Source: Guadua angustifolia (taxonomy: Eukaryota > Streptophyta > Magnoliopsida > Poales > Poaceae). Taken from it: DNA of 64,000 bases. Positions 1 to 12,083 of this stretch are shown here, piece after piece. The notes below the pieces were generated by a model. That model saw nothing but the letters and a program-made list of their open reading frames with translations, was not told where the DNA came from and did not search any database. Made by a program: the position numbers and the translations under genes. The stretch covers positions 372,001 through 436,000 of the forward strand of contig JAYEVE010000231.1 of NCBI GenBank assembly GCA_036346375.1. The letters run 5' to 3'. Within the stretch, counting starts at the first letter, position 1. Every line of letters starts with the position of its first letter.

Positions 1-292
1 CCCGAGTGAGCACAAAGCTACTACGACTAGCTTTGGGAAGCAATACTTCGAGAGAAGTGCTTCAACGTGGAGTAGGAGAAGGGCTCCGAACCACGTGATA
101 AATCTTTGTGCCATTCTGTGCTTTACTTCAATTTGTGTTGCTTTCACTGTTAACTTTGTTTGTGATATATACATTACTTTTTGTTCTAAGTCATTCTCTT
201 CTGATAAAGTAATCTTTTGTAACTGTGAAGTTAAAATTTGAAGAGTTGCCTATTTTCCTATTCACCCCCCTCTAGGCCAACTTGTTCTTTCA
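1..292 (+). repeat. 3' end of the 5' LTR of a SIRE-like Copia element
   Basis: This stretch is nearly the same as 20,711-20,995. I count about a dozen substitutions plus a short indel in 290 bases, roughly 4% divergence. It ends in CA at 292, directly before a tRNA-Met primer-binding site, so it is the end of a 5' LTR whose start lies upstream of the window. The matching 3' LTR is 19,220-20,995. Confidence 0.93.
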
Positions 293-294
293 AG

Positions 295-306
295 TGGTAT
301 CAGAGC
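295..306 (+). other. Primer-binding site for minus-strand DNA synthesis
   Basis: TGGTATCAGAGC lies two bases after the LTR end. It is the standard plant Copia site complementary to the 3' end of initiator-Met tRNA, which primes reverse transcription. It fixes the LTR boundary and the + orientation. Confidence 0.93.
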
Positions 307-341
307 AGGTTTACCTTAATTAGCTTAACTAGCTTTGGTAA

Positions 342-2459
342 ATGACCGAGGGAAATGGATCCGCAATTGTTAGTATTGGTAAAGTACCAGTTTTTGATGG
401 TACTAATTATGCTTATTGGAAAATTAGAATGAGATGTTATTTAGAAGCTGTAGGGTATGATGTTTGGAGGGTTACAGAGATGTCTCTGCCTCCACGTATC
501 ATGCCCGAAGGGCAAACTGTGTATGGCGAACCCACTCCTGGTAAAATTCAAAATATGCAGTATGATGCTCAAGCTAGAAATGACATATTTTCTTGTCTTA
601 GTTTAGAAGTTTTTGATAGAGTAAGTAATCTCACTTCTGCTTATGACATATGGACAACTTTGTAAGAAATTCATGAAGGAACTACTAATGTAAAAGAAGA
701 AAAATATTATGTTGTCCGAGAGAAATTTGATCAATTCAAAATGCTTCTTCAAGAAAATGTTAATGACATGTTCTCTAGGCTTAATCCTATTGTTAATGAA
801 CTTAAAGGTCTGGGGATTAAAATTTATGATGTTGAGGTTTGCAGAAAAATGATTAGAGTGCTTCCTTGAGCTTATCACAGTCTAATCACCTATTTATCCA
901 ACAGTGGTGATCTCAAGAGGCTCACTCCAACTGAACTACTTGAAAAAATCTCAGCACATGAACTTACATTGGCTGAAGAGGACACCCCAAAGAAGAAATC
1001 CATCGCTATCAAAGCCAAGGAAATAGTGCAAGACTCATCAGATGAAGGTGATGATGAGTCAAGTGATGCTGAGGATGAAGATATGAAGAAGTTAGCTCTA
1101 CTCATGAGAAGAGCCAACAAAATCATGAGAAGAGTTAATTTCAAAGACAAAGGAAGGTCAAATTCCCACTACTGAAAGAAAAATCCTTTTGCCAATGTTA
1201 TATGCTTTGAGTGCAATGAAAAGGGTCACATAGCTGCTCGGTGCCCTAACAAAAGTAAGGAGAAGAACAAGTACAAAGGTAAAGATGATGAAGATGAGGA
1301 GAAGAATCATGACAAGTCTAAAAAGAAGCACTTCAAGAAAAGTCACTCCAAGCAATTCTCAAAGAAAGGAAAAGGAGAAGCTCATATAGGAGAATGGATT
1401 ACTGATGAGGACAGTTCAAGTGAAGAATCCTCCTCTGACGATGAAGACTCAAGATCAAAGGGGCTAGCTGGACTTGCCTTAGATGAGTCAACTCCACCAC
1501 CACCTTCATTTCCTCTATGTCTAATGGCCAGAACAGATGAGGAAAAGGTCAGTGACTCACCTTCTTATGATGAGCTAGTAGAAATAGTTGAAGAATTAAA
1601 TAATGCTTTGCATGATAAAACAACTTCAACAAGAGCTCTTAAAAAGACTATTGCTAGCATGACTAATGACCTAGTGTTACTAAAAGACAAGCATGATAAG
1701 CTTACTCTTGAATATGAAAAGTCAGTGCAAATTTATAATGATATAGTCTCAAGTCATGCTTTGCTCGTCAAAAATCATGAAAACTTGTAGAATAAATATT
1801 ATGAGTTAGAAATTGAAAATAAAATGATAGCCAACAAGCCTGAACATGCCTCTTTATGTGATGCATCAATTTCATGTGACTTGCTTAAAGATGAACTTGT
1901 GATCTCTAGTTCTTCCAGTGCATGTGATGAAAATTGCAAATATGCTTCCTGTGTTAAGGAACTTAAAACTAAAAATGAAGAACTAAAAGCCAAGGTAGCC
2001 AGATTTGATAAAGGGCTAGAAAAATGCTTTCTGGGTAGTGCTACTCTTGACAAAATTCTTGTTGAACAGAAATCCAACTTAGGCAAAAAGGGTTTAGGAT
2101 ACAAGCCCAACAGTTTGCCTAAGCAAAATGGATTGATTAGATCCAAACAGATTTTTGTCAAGAAAAGCACTCAATGCTATTACTGTCATAAATCAAATCA
2201 TGAATCTAAAAATTGCTATCTTGCAAATATATCTCATGATAAAGTAAATAGGGGTTGCATGGTAGATGCCCATTATATGTTGTTTAAGGACTTTAGAGGG
2301 AAGATGAATGTAAAATTTGTAGGTCCCTTAAACCTTGATAAGAAACTTAAAGCTGTTTGGGTACCGAAGGCTATGCTGCTAAATCCTTTTAGACCTAAAG
2401 TTATTGAAACTAACATCAAAGGACCCAAAAGCATTTGGGTACCTAAAGTCAAGAAATGA
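342..2459 (+). pseudogene. gag: gag of SIRE-like Copia, with in-frame stops
   Basis: Gag forms the particle that packages element RNA. One frame runs from the ATG at 342 to the stop at 2,457 with internal stops at 663, 867, 1,173 and 1,788. The N-terminus (FDGTNYAYWKIRM) is a typical Copia gag start. A first CCHC knuckle (CFECNEKGHIAARC) lies near 1,204-1,245 and a second (CYYCHKSNHESKNC) near 2,175-2,216. Between them are long acidic and lysine-rich stretches and a predicted coiled coil, as in large SIRE/Maximus gags. At least four stop codons make it non-functional as written. Pol follows in another frame after about 20 bases. Confidence 0.9.
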
Positions 2460-2479
2460 ACCTACAGGTAAACTAGAAG

Positions 2480-5400
2480 AGTGGAGGCCGGCATTGGGTA
2501 ATTGACAGTGGATGCACCCAACTCATGACCGGAACCTCAAGAATGTTCACCTCAATTGAAGGAGAAAGTGATCCAAGCCACAAGATCACTTTTGGTGATA
2601 ATAGCAAAAGAAAAGTAAAAGGTCTTGGTAAGATTGCTATATCAAATGATCACTCTATTGACAATGTTCTTCTTGTTGATTCTTTGAATTTCAATTTACT
2701 ATCTGTTGCTCAATTGTGTGATCTTGGATTCCATTGTAACTTCTCATCGGATGGGGTAACTGTGCTTGATAAAAATGAAAAGCTTATTTTCAAAGGTTTC
2801 AGATTTCAAAATCTCTACTTAGTAAATTTCAAATCTAACTCCTCATGCATCTCGACCTGCCTGTTAGCCAAAGTTTCTCTTGGATGGCTTTGGCACAGGT
2901 GTCTTGGGCATGTAGGTATGTCTAATCTCAAAAAGCTTTTCAAAAAAGAGCTAGTGGTGGGTTTGAAAGATGTTAAATTTGAAAAGAATAAGCTATGTAG
3001 TGCTTGTCAAGTAGGTAAGCAAGTAGCCAATTCTCATCTAACCAAAAGTATTATGTCCACCACTAGACCACTTGAGCTTCTACATATGGATGTATTTGGC
3101 CCCACTTCATATGCTAGCATTGGTGGTAACTCATATTGTTTGGTAATTGTTGATTATTTCTCCAAATTCACTTGGGTATTCTTCTTGCCTAATAAAAGTG
3201 AAGTTGGAAAACTCTTCAAAAATTTTGCAAAAAGGGCCCAAAATGAATTTGATTGTCCTATCAAGAAAATAAGAAGTGACAATGGATCTGAGTTTGTTAA
3301 CACAAATATAATTGAATACTGTGATGAATTAGGTATTAAGCATGAACTCTCAGCCACTTATACTGCTCAGCAAAATGGTGTGGTTGAAAGAAAGAATAGA
3401 ACTTTAATTGAAATGGCTAGGTCTATGCTAGATGAATATGATACCTCTTATGCATTCTGGGCTGAAGCCATTAAAACTGCTTGCCATGCTGTTAATCGAC
3501 TGTATCTTCATAGATTACTTAAGAAAACTCTTTATGAATTGTTGGTAGGCAGAAGACCTAACATATCATACCTTCGTGTATTTGGTTGCAAAGTATATAT
3601 CTATAAAAAGAGAACTCATTTGGGTAAATTTCAAACTAGATGTGATACAGGCATCACAGGCATCATGCTAGGTTACTCTTCTAAGTCCAAAGCATATAGA
3701 GTATTTAATAATACAACTGGCTTAGTAAAAGAAACTTATGATGTCAAATTTGATGAATCTAATGGCTCACAAGGTGAGCATGAGAACTTAGATAATGTAG
3801 GTAATGATGCCTTGGTGCAAGCAATGAGGAAAATAGAAATTGGTGATATAAAGCCCAAGGAAGATAAAGATGAACCTCGTACATCATCATTGGTACCACA
3901 TGATGGAACTCAAGAAGAAGAGGAAGAAAAAGACCAAGACAGACTAGTCCACATCAAAAGTCATCACACAATTGCTAAAGATCACCCCATAGATCTAATT
4001 ATTAGAGAAATTAGTAAGGGTGTCCAACCTCGTTCTAGACAAGCTTCTTTTTGTGAACATTACTCTTTTGTCTCTTGTATTGAACCTAAAACAATGGAAG
4101 AAGCGTTAAAAGATGTTGACTAGATTATGGCCATGCAAGAAAAACTCAACAACTTCGAAAGAAACAAAGTATGGAGCTTGACGGAACGACCAAGGGATCA
4201 CAATGTAATTGGAACTAAATGGGTGTTCCGGAACAAGCAAGATGGAAACGGAGTTGTTATTCGAAATAAGGCAAGGCTGGTAGCTCAAGGCTTCACACAA
4301 GTGAAAGGTTTGGACTATGGAGAGACATATGCCCCAGTGGCATGTCTTGAACCTATTCGGTTTCTTTTTGCTTTTGCTACTCACTTTAATATCATTCTTT
4401 TTCAAATGGATGTGAAAAATGCATTTCTGAATGGATTCATTGATGAAACTGTGTATGTTGAACAACCTCCTAGTTTTGAAGACTCAAACTTGCCTAATTA
4501 TGTTTACAAGCTATCTAAGGCTCTTTATGGCCTAAAACAAGCTCCTAGAGCATGGTATGAACGCTTTAGAGACTTTCTAATAAATAAGAACTTCAAAATT
4601 GGGAAGGTCGATCCAACACTATTTCTAAAAGATATCAATGGAACATTAATGATTTGTCAAATATATGTAGATGATATCATTTTTGGATGTACTAATTACT
4701 CTTTTTGCAAGGAATTTGGTGACATGATGGCCAGGGAATTTGAGATGTCCATGATTGGAGAGCTGTCATTTTTCCTTGGATTTCAAGTTAAACAATTGAA
4801 GGAGGGAACATTCATCTCAGAAGAGAAGTACACCAAGGACCTCCTCAAGCGCTTCAAAATAGAAGAATGCAAGCCAATCAAGACTCCTATGCCAACAAAC
4901 ACACATCTTGATCAAGATGTGGGAGGTAAGCCTGTTGACCAAAAACTCTTTAGACTATGATTGGCTCACTACTTTACCTAACAACATCTAGGTTTGACAT
5001 CATGTTTAGTGTATGTATGTGTGCTAGATTTCAGGCTGCACCTAAAGAAATTCACTTAAGTGTTGTAAAAAGAATATTTAGATATCTTAAGTTTACTTCT
5101 AGCATTGGTTTATGGTACCCTAAAGGTGCTCCATTTGAGATTTTCGGCTATTCAGATTCTGATTATGCCGGTTGCAAAATTGATCGTAAAAGCACTTCAG
5201 GGGGTTGTCATTTGCTTGGAAGATCTTTAGTTTCTTGGTGTTCTAAAAAACAGAATTCAGTAGCACTTTCCACTGCCAAAGCCAAATATGTGGCTGTAGG
5301 TAGTTGTTGTGCTCAGATTCTATTCATCAAAGAAACATTTCTGGATTTTGGGATAAAATTTGATAATGTGCCTCTATTGTGTGACAATGAAAGTGCTGTA

Positions 5401-5616
5401 AAAATAGCAAACAATCTGGTCCAACATTCTAGAACTAAGCATATTGAATTCAGACATCACTTTATCCGTGATCATGTTGCCAAACGAGACATTATGCTTA
5501 GTTATGTAAGAACTAAGGACCAATTGGCTGATATTTTTACTAAACCTCTTGATGAGGCAAGATTCTCAAAATTGAGAAATGAACTAAATATTATTGACTA
5601 TTCAAATGTTGTTTGA
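2480..5616 (+). pseudogene. pol: pol of SIRE-like Copia: protease, integrase, RT, RNase H (broken)
   Basis: Domain order is protease-integrase-RT-RNase H, which defines Copia. Protease has DSG at 2,504-2,512. Counting from the Met at 2,525, integrase has the zinc-binding H124, H129, C158, C161 and the catalytic D189 (HMDVFGP), D252 (SDNGSEF) and E288 (VVERKNRTL). RT has LYGLKQAPRAWYERF and the catalytic YVDDIIFG near 4,665-4,688. RNase H has GYSDSDYAG and CDNESA. Breaks are a stop codon at 4,121 before RT and a frame change near 4,953 before the RT thumb/RNase H part (4,957-5,616). The RNase H segment usually reading AEAEY is AKAKY here, so a catalytic Glu is lost. The protein cannot be made intact. 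Confidence 0.94.
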
Positions 5617-6960
5617 TGGTAACACATCAAGGGGGAGCAAGTTTGCTTACTGTGCATTTCTTGATACCCATTGTGTGATTAAATAAATCCAAAGTGCTGG
5701 ATTAAAATAAAATGGTATCATTATAAATATCTTCAACTAAAATTGAGAAAATGTTACTATAAGTCTTCCCTTACTATGCTTCTTTCTTATCCTATCCAAA
5801 ATATAGTAATTAAGTCAATTTTTTTTGTGGCAAAATTCAACTAATCTACTCTATTCAGCACTTGAGTCCCTCAGCTGAGCTTGAGTTGCAAATACTAAAG
5901 CCCATTTGGAAATTGGTCTCAAACATTCCCCCAAGAACTCAATTTTGTTAGTTTATGTTCTTACAGTTGTTTTGATTGCTTATCTAAAAGATTTATCAAG
6001 ATCCATGTCTTGTATTTTTATTGATTATCTTTAATGGATCTTTGAAAATCTATAAGAATTTAGCTATATATATCTTATTTCCTCAGAAACATGCTCATAT
6101 TACAGACAAAAGTTGATTGAATTAATTGTCTAGTAACCATTTGTGACGGACCAATCTAAAATCCAAAGTCTATGCACGACGGACTAAAATTTTTGGTCCG
6201 ACGTTAAAGGAAATCTTGATCTCGATATTGTCCAGAGCAATATCCTTTAACCACGAACCAAAATTGGTCAAGTCTTGAACTAAATGAATTTCTCAGAAAT
6301 TTGGTCCGGCACAATAGGTAAAATCTATGTTCTATCTCTCAAATTATGTCTGGCATATATGCAAATGTTTCTAAGACTAATTCTTATCCAAATTCAAATA
6401 GATTTCATCTATTTCATAAAACTTTTACTTCTCCTCTCAAATTTCAAAAGTTTGTTCAAAATCTTGCCTATTGCTTTAGGACTTATCCTCTACTGACATG
6501 TCCTTGTTTTCGGGACTCCATATATTTGCTCAAACCGTTTTACCTAAAGGGTCCCACCACCTCTTTACCAAGACGCCTGTTTCCCTCAACCACCTTGTTT
6601 TAATGGCGTCAGTTACTAAGATTCCCTAATATCTTTTTACCCTCATTCAATGCATGTTACCCCTTCCATCAAAAATTCCCCTTTGACACATCCTTCCTTG
6701 CGCAAACCTCTCGAAGCCAGAAAAATCGCCTCCTAGCACCGAAGTAGACTCCTAATCGGATCTTGGCAATGGTGTTCATCTGGCATTCTGCGCAAGAACT
6801 CCCTCAGTCTCAGTAAGTTTACCCTAAAACCATGTTTTCTCTTCTTGTCAAAACCCTAGACCTAGAACTTAGAAACTAGTGTTTGTTTTTGTTTAGGTCT
6901 GGTCTTTGTGCCTGGATAGGGTCTGCATTTGGGTCTGTCTGACAAGAAGTGGAATTTTAA
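5617..6960 (+). other. Spacer between pol and env-like ORF with internal polypurine tract
   Basis: No gene is seen. An A/G tract (tcaagggggagca, about 5,627-5,639) directly follows pol and resembles the polypurine tract used for plus-strand priming. It could act as a central tract. A palindrome of the GGACYAAA...TTTGGTCC type lies at 6,178-6,203, with half-sites near 6,145 and 6,302. The same palindromes recur in the LTR. The rest is AT-rich. Confidence 0.6.
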
Positions 6961-7611
6961 TTGGTATTCAAGATGAGGTCAAAGAACCCAGATAAAAGGG
7001 GACTGATTGGGAAAATTGTTGATAAAGTAAAAGGCAAGAAACAGAAAGTATCTAGTTCATCTCCTGAAATCTCACTGCCTAGACAACCTCAAGGTCCTGT
7101 CTTGATTCAAGATGTACACAATGCTGAAAGAAAGAATAGAAAGTTAGTCACATCTCATCCAGGAAAGGGAAAGGATAGAGATGTAGTAGAATCTGAGTCA
7201 TCCTCCGAAGACAGTGATTATGAACCCGACAGTGAATCTTCGTCAGAAAACACTGAATTGATTGCTGAAGTTGACATATTGAGTGGTGAAGCAATGACTA
7301 CCCTAAGTGGCAAGAAACTAAGGGCTGTGAGACTAGTAAGTGAGAGAGTTTGGTTTCCTGAGTCAAGACCAGCTCTGGGTGAGAACTGTGTCCTTACTTC
7401 ATAAAAATATATATAATGCTTTTATCTGAATAGAAAGGATGGAAAAGGAAAATCAATCCCAGCTCTGTCAAATCATCAATATGTGGATTGGGCACAAGTG
7501 AACTCCATCATCGGTTCAACCAGATTGTTTGACTACATAAACACAACACCAGGATTGATTTATCTAATGTCAAACAAAACAATACCTTGGAGTATCTCAA
7601 GAACTCTAGAG
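6961..7611 (+). pseudogene. env-like third ORF of SIRE-like element, N-terminal part
   Basis: SIRE/Maximus elements carry an extra ORF after pol, often called env-like. The function of these ORFs is unproven. This frame starts with lysine-rich sequence and has a Ser/Asp/Glu-rich stretch (about residues 75-100). It meets stops at 7,402 and 7,414 and then continues in the same frame to 7,611, where the second Copia element is inserted. The frame resumes at 16,560. I see no clear signal peptide or membrane anchor, so an envelope role is not supported by this sequence. Cutting by the insertion and the stops make it a pseudogene. Confidence 0.7.
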
Positions 7612-9047
7612 TGTTAGTGATATGCCCTAAGCGATCATGTGAGATAATTGTATCATCGTCTATGTTCATGTACTTATCGGTTCCATGAATAAATGTCACT
7701 CCTTTGTTCATTGAGTATGACTTAATTGTGAAACACATTGGTTATATGATATTATTCTAAACGATCCTGGTCACATATCATTATGTGGGACAATAGTGAT
7801 CGACCGGCACATGTATTGATTGATGGTAATGTTTCACATACCATGGATATGGAGATATCAAATCAATAATGTGGGCACATGTTAGAGAACATGGGGTTGG
7901 ATAGACCCGCCCGAGACAACGATGAGATTGTTATCTTAGAAGTGCCATCGAGGTGTAGTCTCGAGTGGTATACCTATACGATCCTTTGACACGAGATTCT
8001 TATTGATTCTCGGCATGTGTAATTGTATACTTTGAGGCTATCAAACGCTTCTCCGTATCAGGAGTTATAAAGGTAGCTACGGGTATGCCATGAAACATGA
8101 CGTGAGATATAAGAGATCAAGATGGAATTTGCCCTCCTTGATAAGGAGAGATATCTCTGGCCCCTCGGTGTGGATGGATAAGGAAAAGTGCATGGCCATG
8201 CCAAAGTGATTAAAGTGTTAATCACGAATTATATCCATTACATTGACGAGTGAATATGTAAAGCTATCACAAGGTTGGCACGCTTCTCACCTTGAGCTTG
8301 ACTGATATCATGTGGCAAAAGGATCCTATGTGAGGGTATCAAGGTTCAGCTGATTCGATCATTGTGTACATTCGGGGGTCAATATGTGCTGCTAGGTACT
8401 GCTATTGACTTGTGGTCTGAGAAAGGGTTCTCCGGGACCGCGGCCGACTTGTACATGAGCCTAATGGGTCACACACTTAACGGGTTGGATCATGTCTGAT
8501 GGATTGGACCCATTGGTGGGTTTACGTGGATTTGGATCCTCTTGCGTCTTAATGGACTTCTACTGTAGAAGATCCATTAGCATGAGTCCTAGTGGGCTTC
8601 TATCGTAGAAGGCCCGTTAGTGCGCTCTATATAAAGGAGGCGTGGGGCGTGCAGCAAGGGGGTTCTTCTTCCACGACCACGAAACCCTAGCCGTCCCTAC
8701 CCTGCCAAAACCCTAGCCGTCGCGCGCGTGGTGCTAGCACACCGGCGCACGGCGTTCTAGCCCTCGACGATGTGGATACCGAGAGGCGTCGTTGCATCTG
8801 CCTCGGCGTTGATTGGCGAGAACATCTACTTCCTCTCTGACGTTGCGTCTTGCGCGATCGCGAGGAGGAGACGATCAACTCCGGCATCTACTCATGCTTT
8901 GGAGTGCGCGGGGCGCATCACCCACTCTTCTTCCATCGCTAACGTCTTTGCAAGGGTAATGATCCATGATCCACTACTCGCATGTATCCTGGTTGAATGC
9001 GTAGAAAATTTTGTCTTCGGCTAGCGTAGCCTGCGCGTTCTCCTACA
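7612..9047 (+). repeat. 5' LTR of the nested Copia element
   Basis: TG...CA termini. It aligns throughout with 11,478-12,083 plus 15,723-16,554. The two copies differ by scattered substitutions and several one- or two-base indels. It contains the TATA box and paired repeats listed separately. Confidence 0.93.
8557..8636 (+). promoter_or_regulatory. LTR core promoter: paired 24-bp repeats and TATA box
   Basis: Two imperfect 24-bp direct repeats (8,557-8,580 and 8,597-8,620) each hold a small palindrome (CTTCTA..GTAGAAG). They lie just upstream of a TATA box (CTATATAAAG, about 8,627-8,636). The same layout is kept in the other LTR around 16,066-16,145. Spacing suggests RNA polymerase II initiation about 30 bases downstream. 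The paired palindromes may bind a transcription factor, which is an inference. Confidence 0.65.
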
Positions 9048-9048
9048 G

Positions 9049-9060
9049 TGGTATCAGAGC
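9049..9060 (+). other. Primer-binding site of nested Copia
   Basis: TGGTATCAGAGC, one base after the LTR end at 9,047, matches the initiator-Met tRNA primer complement. It sets the element in + orientation. Confidence 0.93.
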
Positions 9061-10480
9061 CGATCTTGCGTTGTTTTGGATCTGGATGCTGCGCATATGT
9101 TGATATGCTGTTAGATTAGTCACGGGTTGATGTGATCAATCGGTATAGGGTTCATGAGGTACAAGTTGGTAGTGCTACGAGGCCAAAAAGATTAGTTCGT
9201 GCTTTATCTAGATCATGTCACATTGTCCATACCTATTTGGAAACACCATCTGGACTTTCGTGATGTGCCATCTGTGATATTAGCCAACAGATCGAGGCCG
9301 CGTGCGCGCAACCTTCTCGAGGGGCCTCACGCATCTGATGAATGAGTTGATGGTTCCACACGATCAAAAGATTAGTTCGTGCTCATTACATTTCATGCGT
9401 CGCGTTACCCCTACCGGCTAGTAACACCATCGGGTAGTAGCTCGTCTTTGAATAGATCGTGCCAACAGATCGAGATCGGTGTGGTGGCCGCCTTCTCAAG
9501 AATCTTATGGAATTGAGGCATTCGATGGCTCGAATCGGTATGATTTGTTCAATTCGATTGAATTTCCATAGCGTGCCAGTAGATGTGATAGTCCGCGATG
9601 GCGGCCGTTAAATAAAACTTGATTCCCATCGCAGGTAGAATACGATTCTGCGCTTAACTTGTTTTTGCAGGAATGATGTGAATAGTATGGCTCCCTTGTG
9701 TGTATGTGATGCATTAATGTAATTTTCATAGCCTGCGTGCTATGGTTAATTGCAGCTTGGGCTGCCATGTTATTGTATAACGACCTACGTGTCGATTTGT
9801 GATGCTTGAAATCCTCATGTAAGTTGTTTACTAGCTATTAGACGTAGTAGCGTGGTACTCGATCATGGAGGCGGCTTCAAGCATGATGGCTCGGTGGGCG
9901 AGGAAGCGACAATGGAGATTGGAGTGCTTTGGGCCATACTATTTCACAAGTTAATGTGATTATCTGTGATGATTCTGTCATGCTATTCTATCATGTTTGG
10001 TGGATATGATTGTCATGTTAGAATGTTTTCCTCGGGAAAAAATAAGAGTTTCATGCCCTTCCAATAGCTGCACCTATATAGATCTTGCACGTTGAATGGT
10101 AGTTTCGCCAAAGCAGGTGCCATCAACTTCCTTGATCAATAGGGTGGATGTCGACATCCGCATGCATAGTATTGGTTTACTTATCGAAGCTATCAAAAGC
10201 GGTTTTGGGCTTGGGGCCCGGGTGTTGGGGTCGGGGCATTGGATGCCACCAACAAACAAGAATCACATATGATGTGATTGGCAATGTTATGTCTACCTAT
10301 ATTCTTTGGGTTCTAGCGGTGATGCCAAAGCTCACTAGGACTTTAGTAAATATGGATCTTGTCCTCTTGAAAGTCGCCAGAGGGAAAGTGACTTTAGTGG
10401 GAGTATCTTTTATTAAAATGTTTAATAGAAGATTTACATGAACATTGTGCTAAGACTTTGCGTATTTATTTACATTGTAG
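9061..10480 (+). other. Untranslated leader of nested Copia
   Basis: About 1.4 kb between primer site and gag with no convincing coding sequence. A short repeated theme (aaaagattagttcgtgct near 9,186 and 9,365, each followed by a bacterial-free, grass-type AT/GC mix) suggests a local duplication inside the leader. Confidence 0.5.
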
Positions 10481-11345
10481 ATGGCACCTATATCGTCACT
10501 CAAAACCTTGGTTTTAAGTTGCGATCGATTATGGAGAAAGAGAAACTCTGGAACAAACTTTATTGATTGGTACCGAAACTTGAGAATTGTTCTCAAGCAA
10601 GAGAAAAAGGAATATGTCATTGAGGAGCCATATCCCGAGGAACTAGCCGAGGATGCTCTCTGGCGAGCAGCGTGCTTATGAGAAGCATGTCAATGATGAG
10701 GTTGACGTTATCGTCTCATGCTTGCTACAATGAACTCGAGCTTCAAAAGCAATATGAGAACACGAATGCCTATGCTATGATCACAGGCCTTCATAGCATG
10801 TTTGAGAACCAAGCTAGAAGTGAGAGATACTCGATCTCAAAAGCTCTTTTGCGTGCAAGCTAGCTGAAGGTAGTTCGGTGAGTCCTCATGTGATCAAAAT
10901 GATTGGTTACATTGAGAACTTGGAGAAACTGAACTCCCCTTAAGCCAAGAGTTGGCCATCGATGTGATTCTCCGCCGCTTCTGCAAGCTTGAGCCTTTCA
11001 TCATGAATTTTCATATGAATGGCATGGAGAAAAACATGTCTCAATTGCATGGGATGCTTAAGACAGCAGAGGAGAGCATCAAGAAAAGCATTAATCATGT
11101 GATGATGGTCCAGAAGGATGGTGGTAAGAAAAGGAAGCGTGGAGCAAAAGGCAAGGGTGTGGATACGATCCCCAACCCTAAACCTAAGACCAAAAGTGGT
11201 CCTACTGCTTCTGATGCATGTCACTACTGCCATAAGAAAGGTCATTGGCGTAGGAACTACAAGAAATACTTGGAGGATAAGAAGAATGGAACTCTAGCTT
11301 CCGCTTCAGGTATTAATGTTATAGAAATTAATCTTCCGCTTCAGG
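10481..11345 (+). pseudogene. gag: gag remnant of nested Copia, truncated at the protease
   Basis: The N-terminus holds NFIDWYRNLRIVLKQEKKEY, typical of the Copia gag_pre/UBN2 region. Frames then change near 10,670, with further stops around 10,730-10,860. The C-terminus (from 10,952) has a basic stretch and a CCHC knuckle (CHYCHKKGHWRRNYKK), followed by SGINVIEINL, the usual lead-in to the Copia protease. The sequence ends there. A 16-bp word (CTTCCGCTTCAGGTAT) is repeated at 11,298 and 11,333, and sequence then jumps to a copy of host flank. All of protease, integrase, RT and RNase H is missing. Confidence 0.85.
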
Positions 11346-11477
11346 TATGTGGATTGGGCACAAGTGAACTCCATCATCGGTTCAACCAGATTGTTTGACT
11401 GCATAAACACAACACCAGGATTGATTTATCTAATGTCAAACAAAACAATACCTTGGAGTATCTCAAGAACTCTAGAG
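11346..11477 (+). repeat. Misplaced copy of 132 bp of the host env-like ORF
   Basis: These 132 bases match 7,480-7,611, the host sequence immediately upstream of the 5' LTR, with one mismatch. They lie immediately upstream of the second LTR, so the join of flank and LTR is duplicated exactly, including the TAGAG target site. See the finding for possible mechanisms. Confidence 0.95.
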
Positions 11478-12083
11478 TGTTAGTGATATGCCCTAGAGGC
11501 GATCATGTGAGATGATTGTATCATACGTCTATGTTCATGTACTTATCAGTTCCATGAATAAATGTCACTCCTTTGTTCATTGACTATGACTTAATTGTGA
11601 AACACATTGGTTATATGATATTATTCTAAACGATCCCCGGTCACATATCATTATGTGGGACAATAGTGATCTGACCAGCACATGTATTGATTGATGGTAA
11701 TGTTTCACATACCATGGATATGGAGATATCAAATCAATAATGTGGGCACATGTTAGAGAACATGGGGTTGGATAGACCGCCCGAGACAATCGATGAGATT
11801 GTTATCTTAGAAGTGCCATCGAGTGTAGTCTCGAGTGGTATACCTATACGATCCTTTGACCTGAGATTCTTATTGATTCTCAGCATGTGTAATTGTATAC
11901 TTTGAGGCTATCAAACGCTTCTCCGTAACAGGGGAGTTATAAAGGTAGCTTACGGGTATGCCATGAAACATGACGTGAGATATAAGAGATCAAGATGGAA
12001 TTTGCCCCTCCTTGATAACGGGAGAGATATCTCTGGGCCCCTCGGTGTGGATGGATAAGGAAAAGTGCATGGCCATGCCAAAG
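11478..12083 (+). repeat. 3' LTR of nested Copia, first part
   Basis: Starts TGTTAGTGAT and matches the first 600 bases of the 5' LTR. It is interrupted after CAAAG at 12,079-12,083 by a solo LTR and continues at 15,723. Confidence 0.93.

Noticed and set aside
603..878. Minus-strand ORFs inside gag and pol (also near 890-1,355, 1,799-2,170, 4,106-4,465)
   Set aside because: They overlap clear domain-bearing frames on the + strand and have low-complexity content without domains. They are shadows.
9061..10480. tRNA, snoRNA or other structured RNA gene in the leader
   Set aside because: I looked for tRNA-like A and B boxes and box C/D or H/ACA patterns here and in other gene-free stretches and saw nothing convincing by eye. 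A tRNAscan-SE or Infernal run would be decisive.
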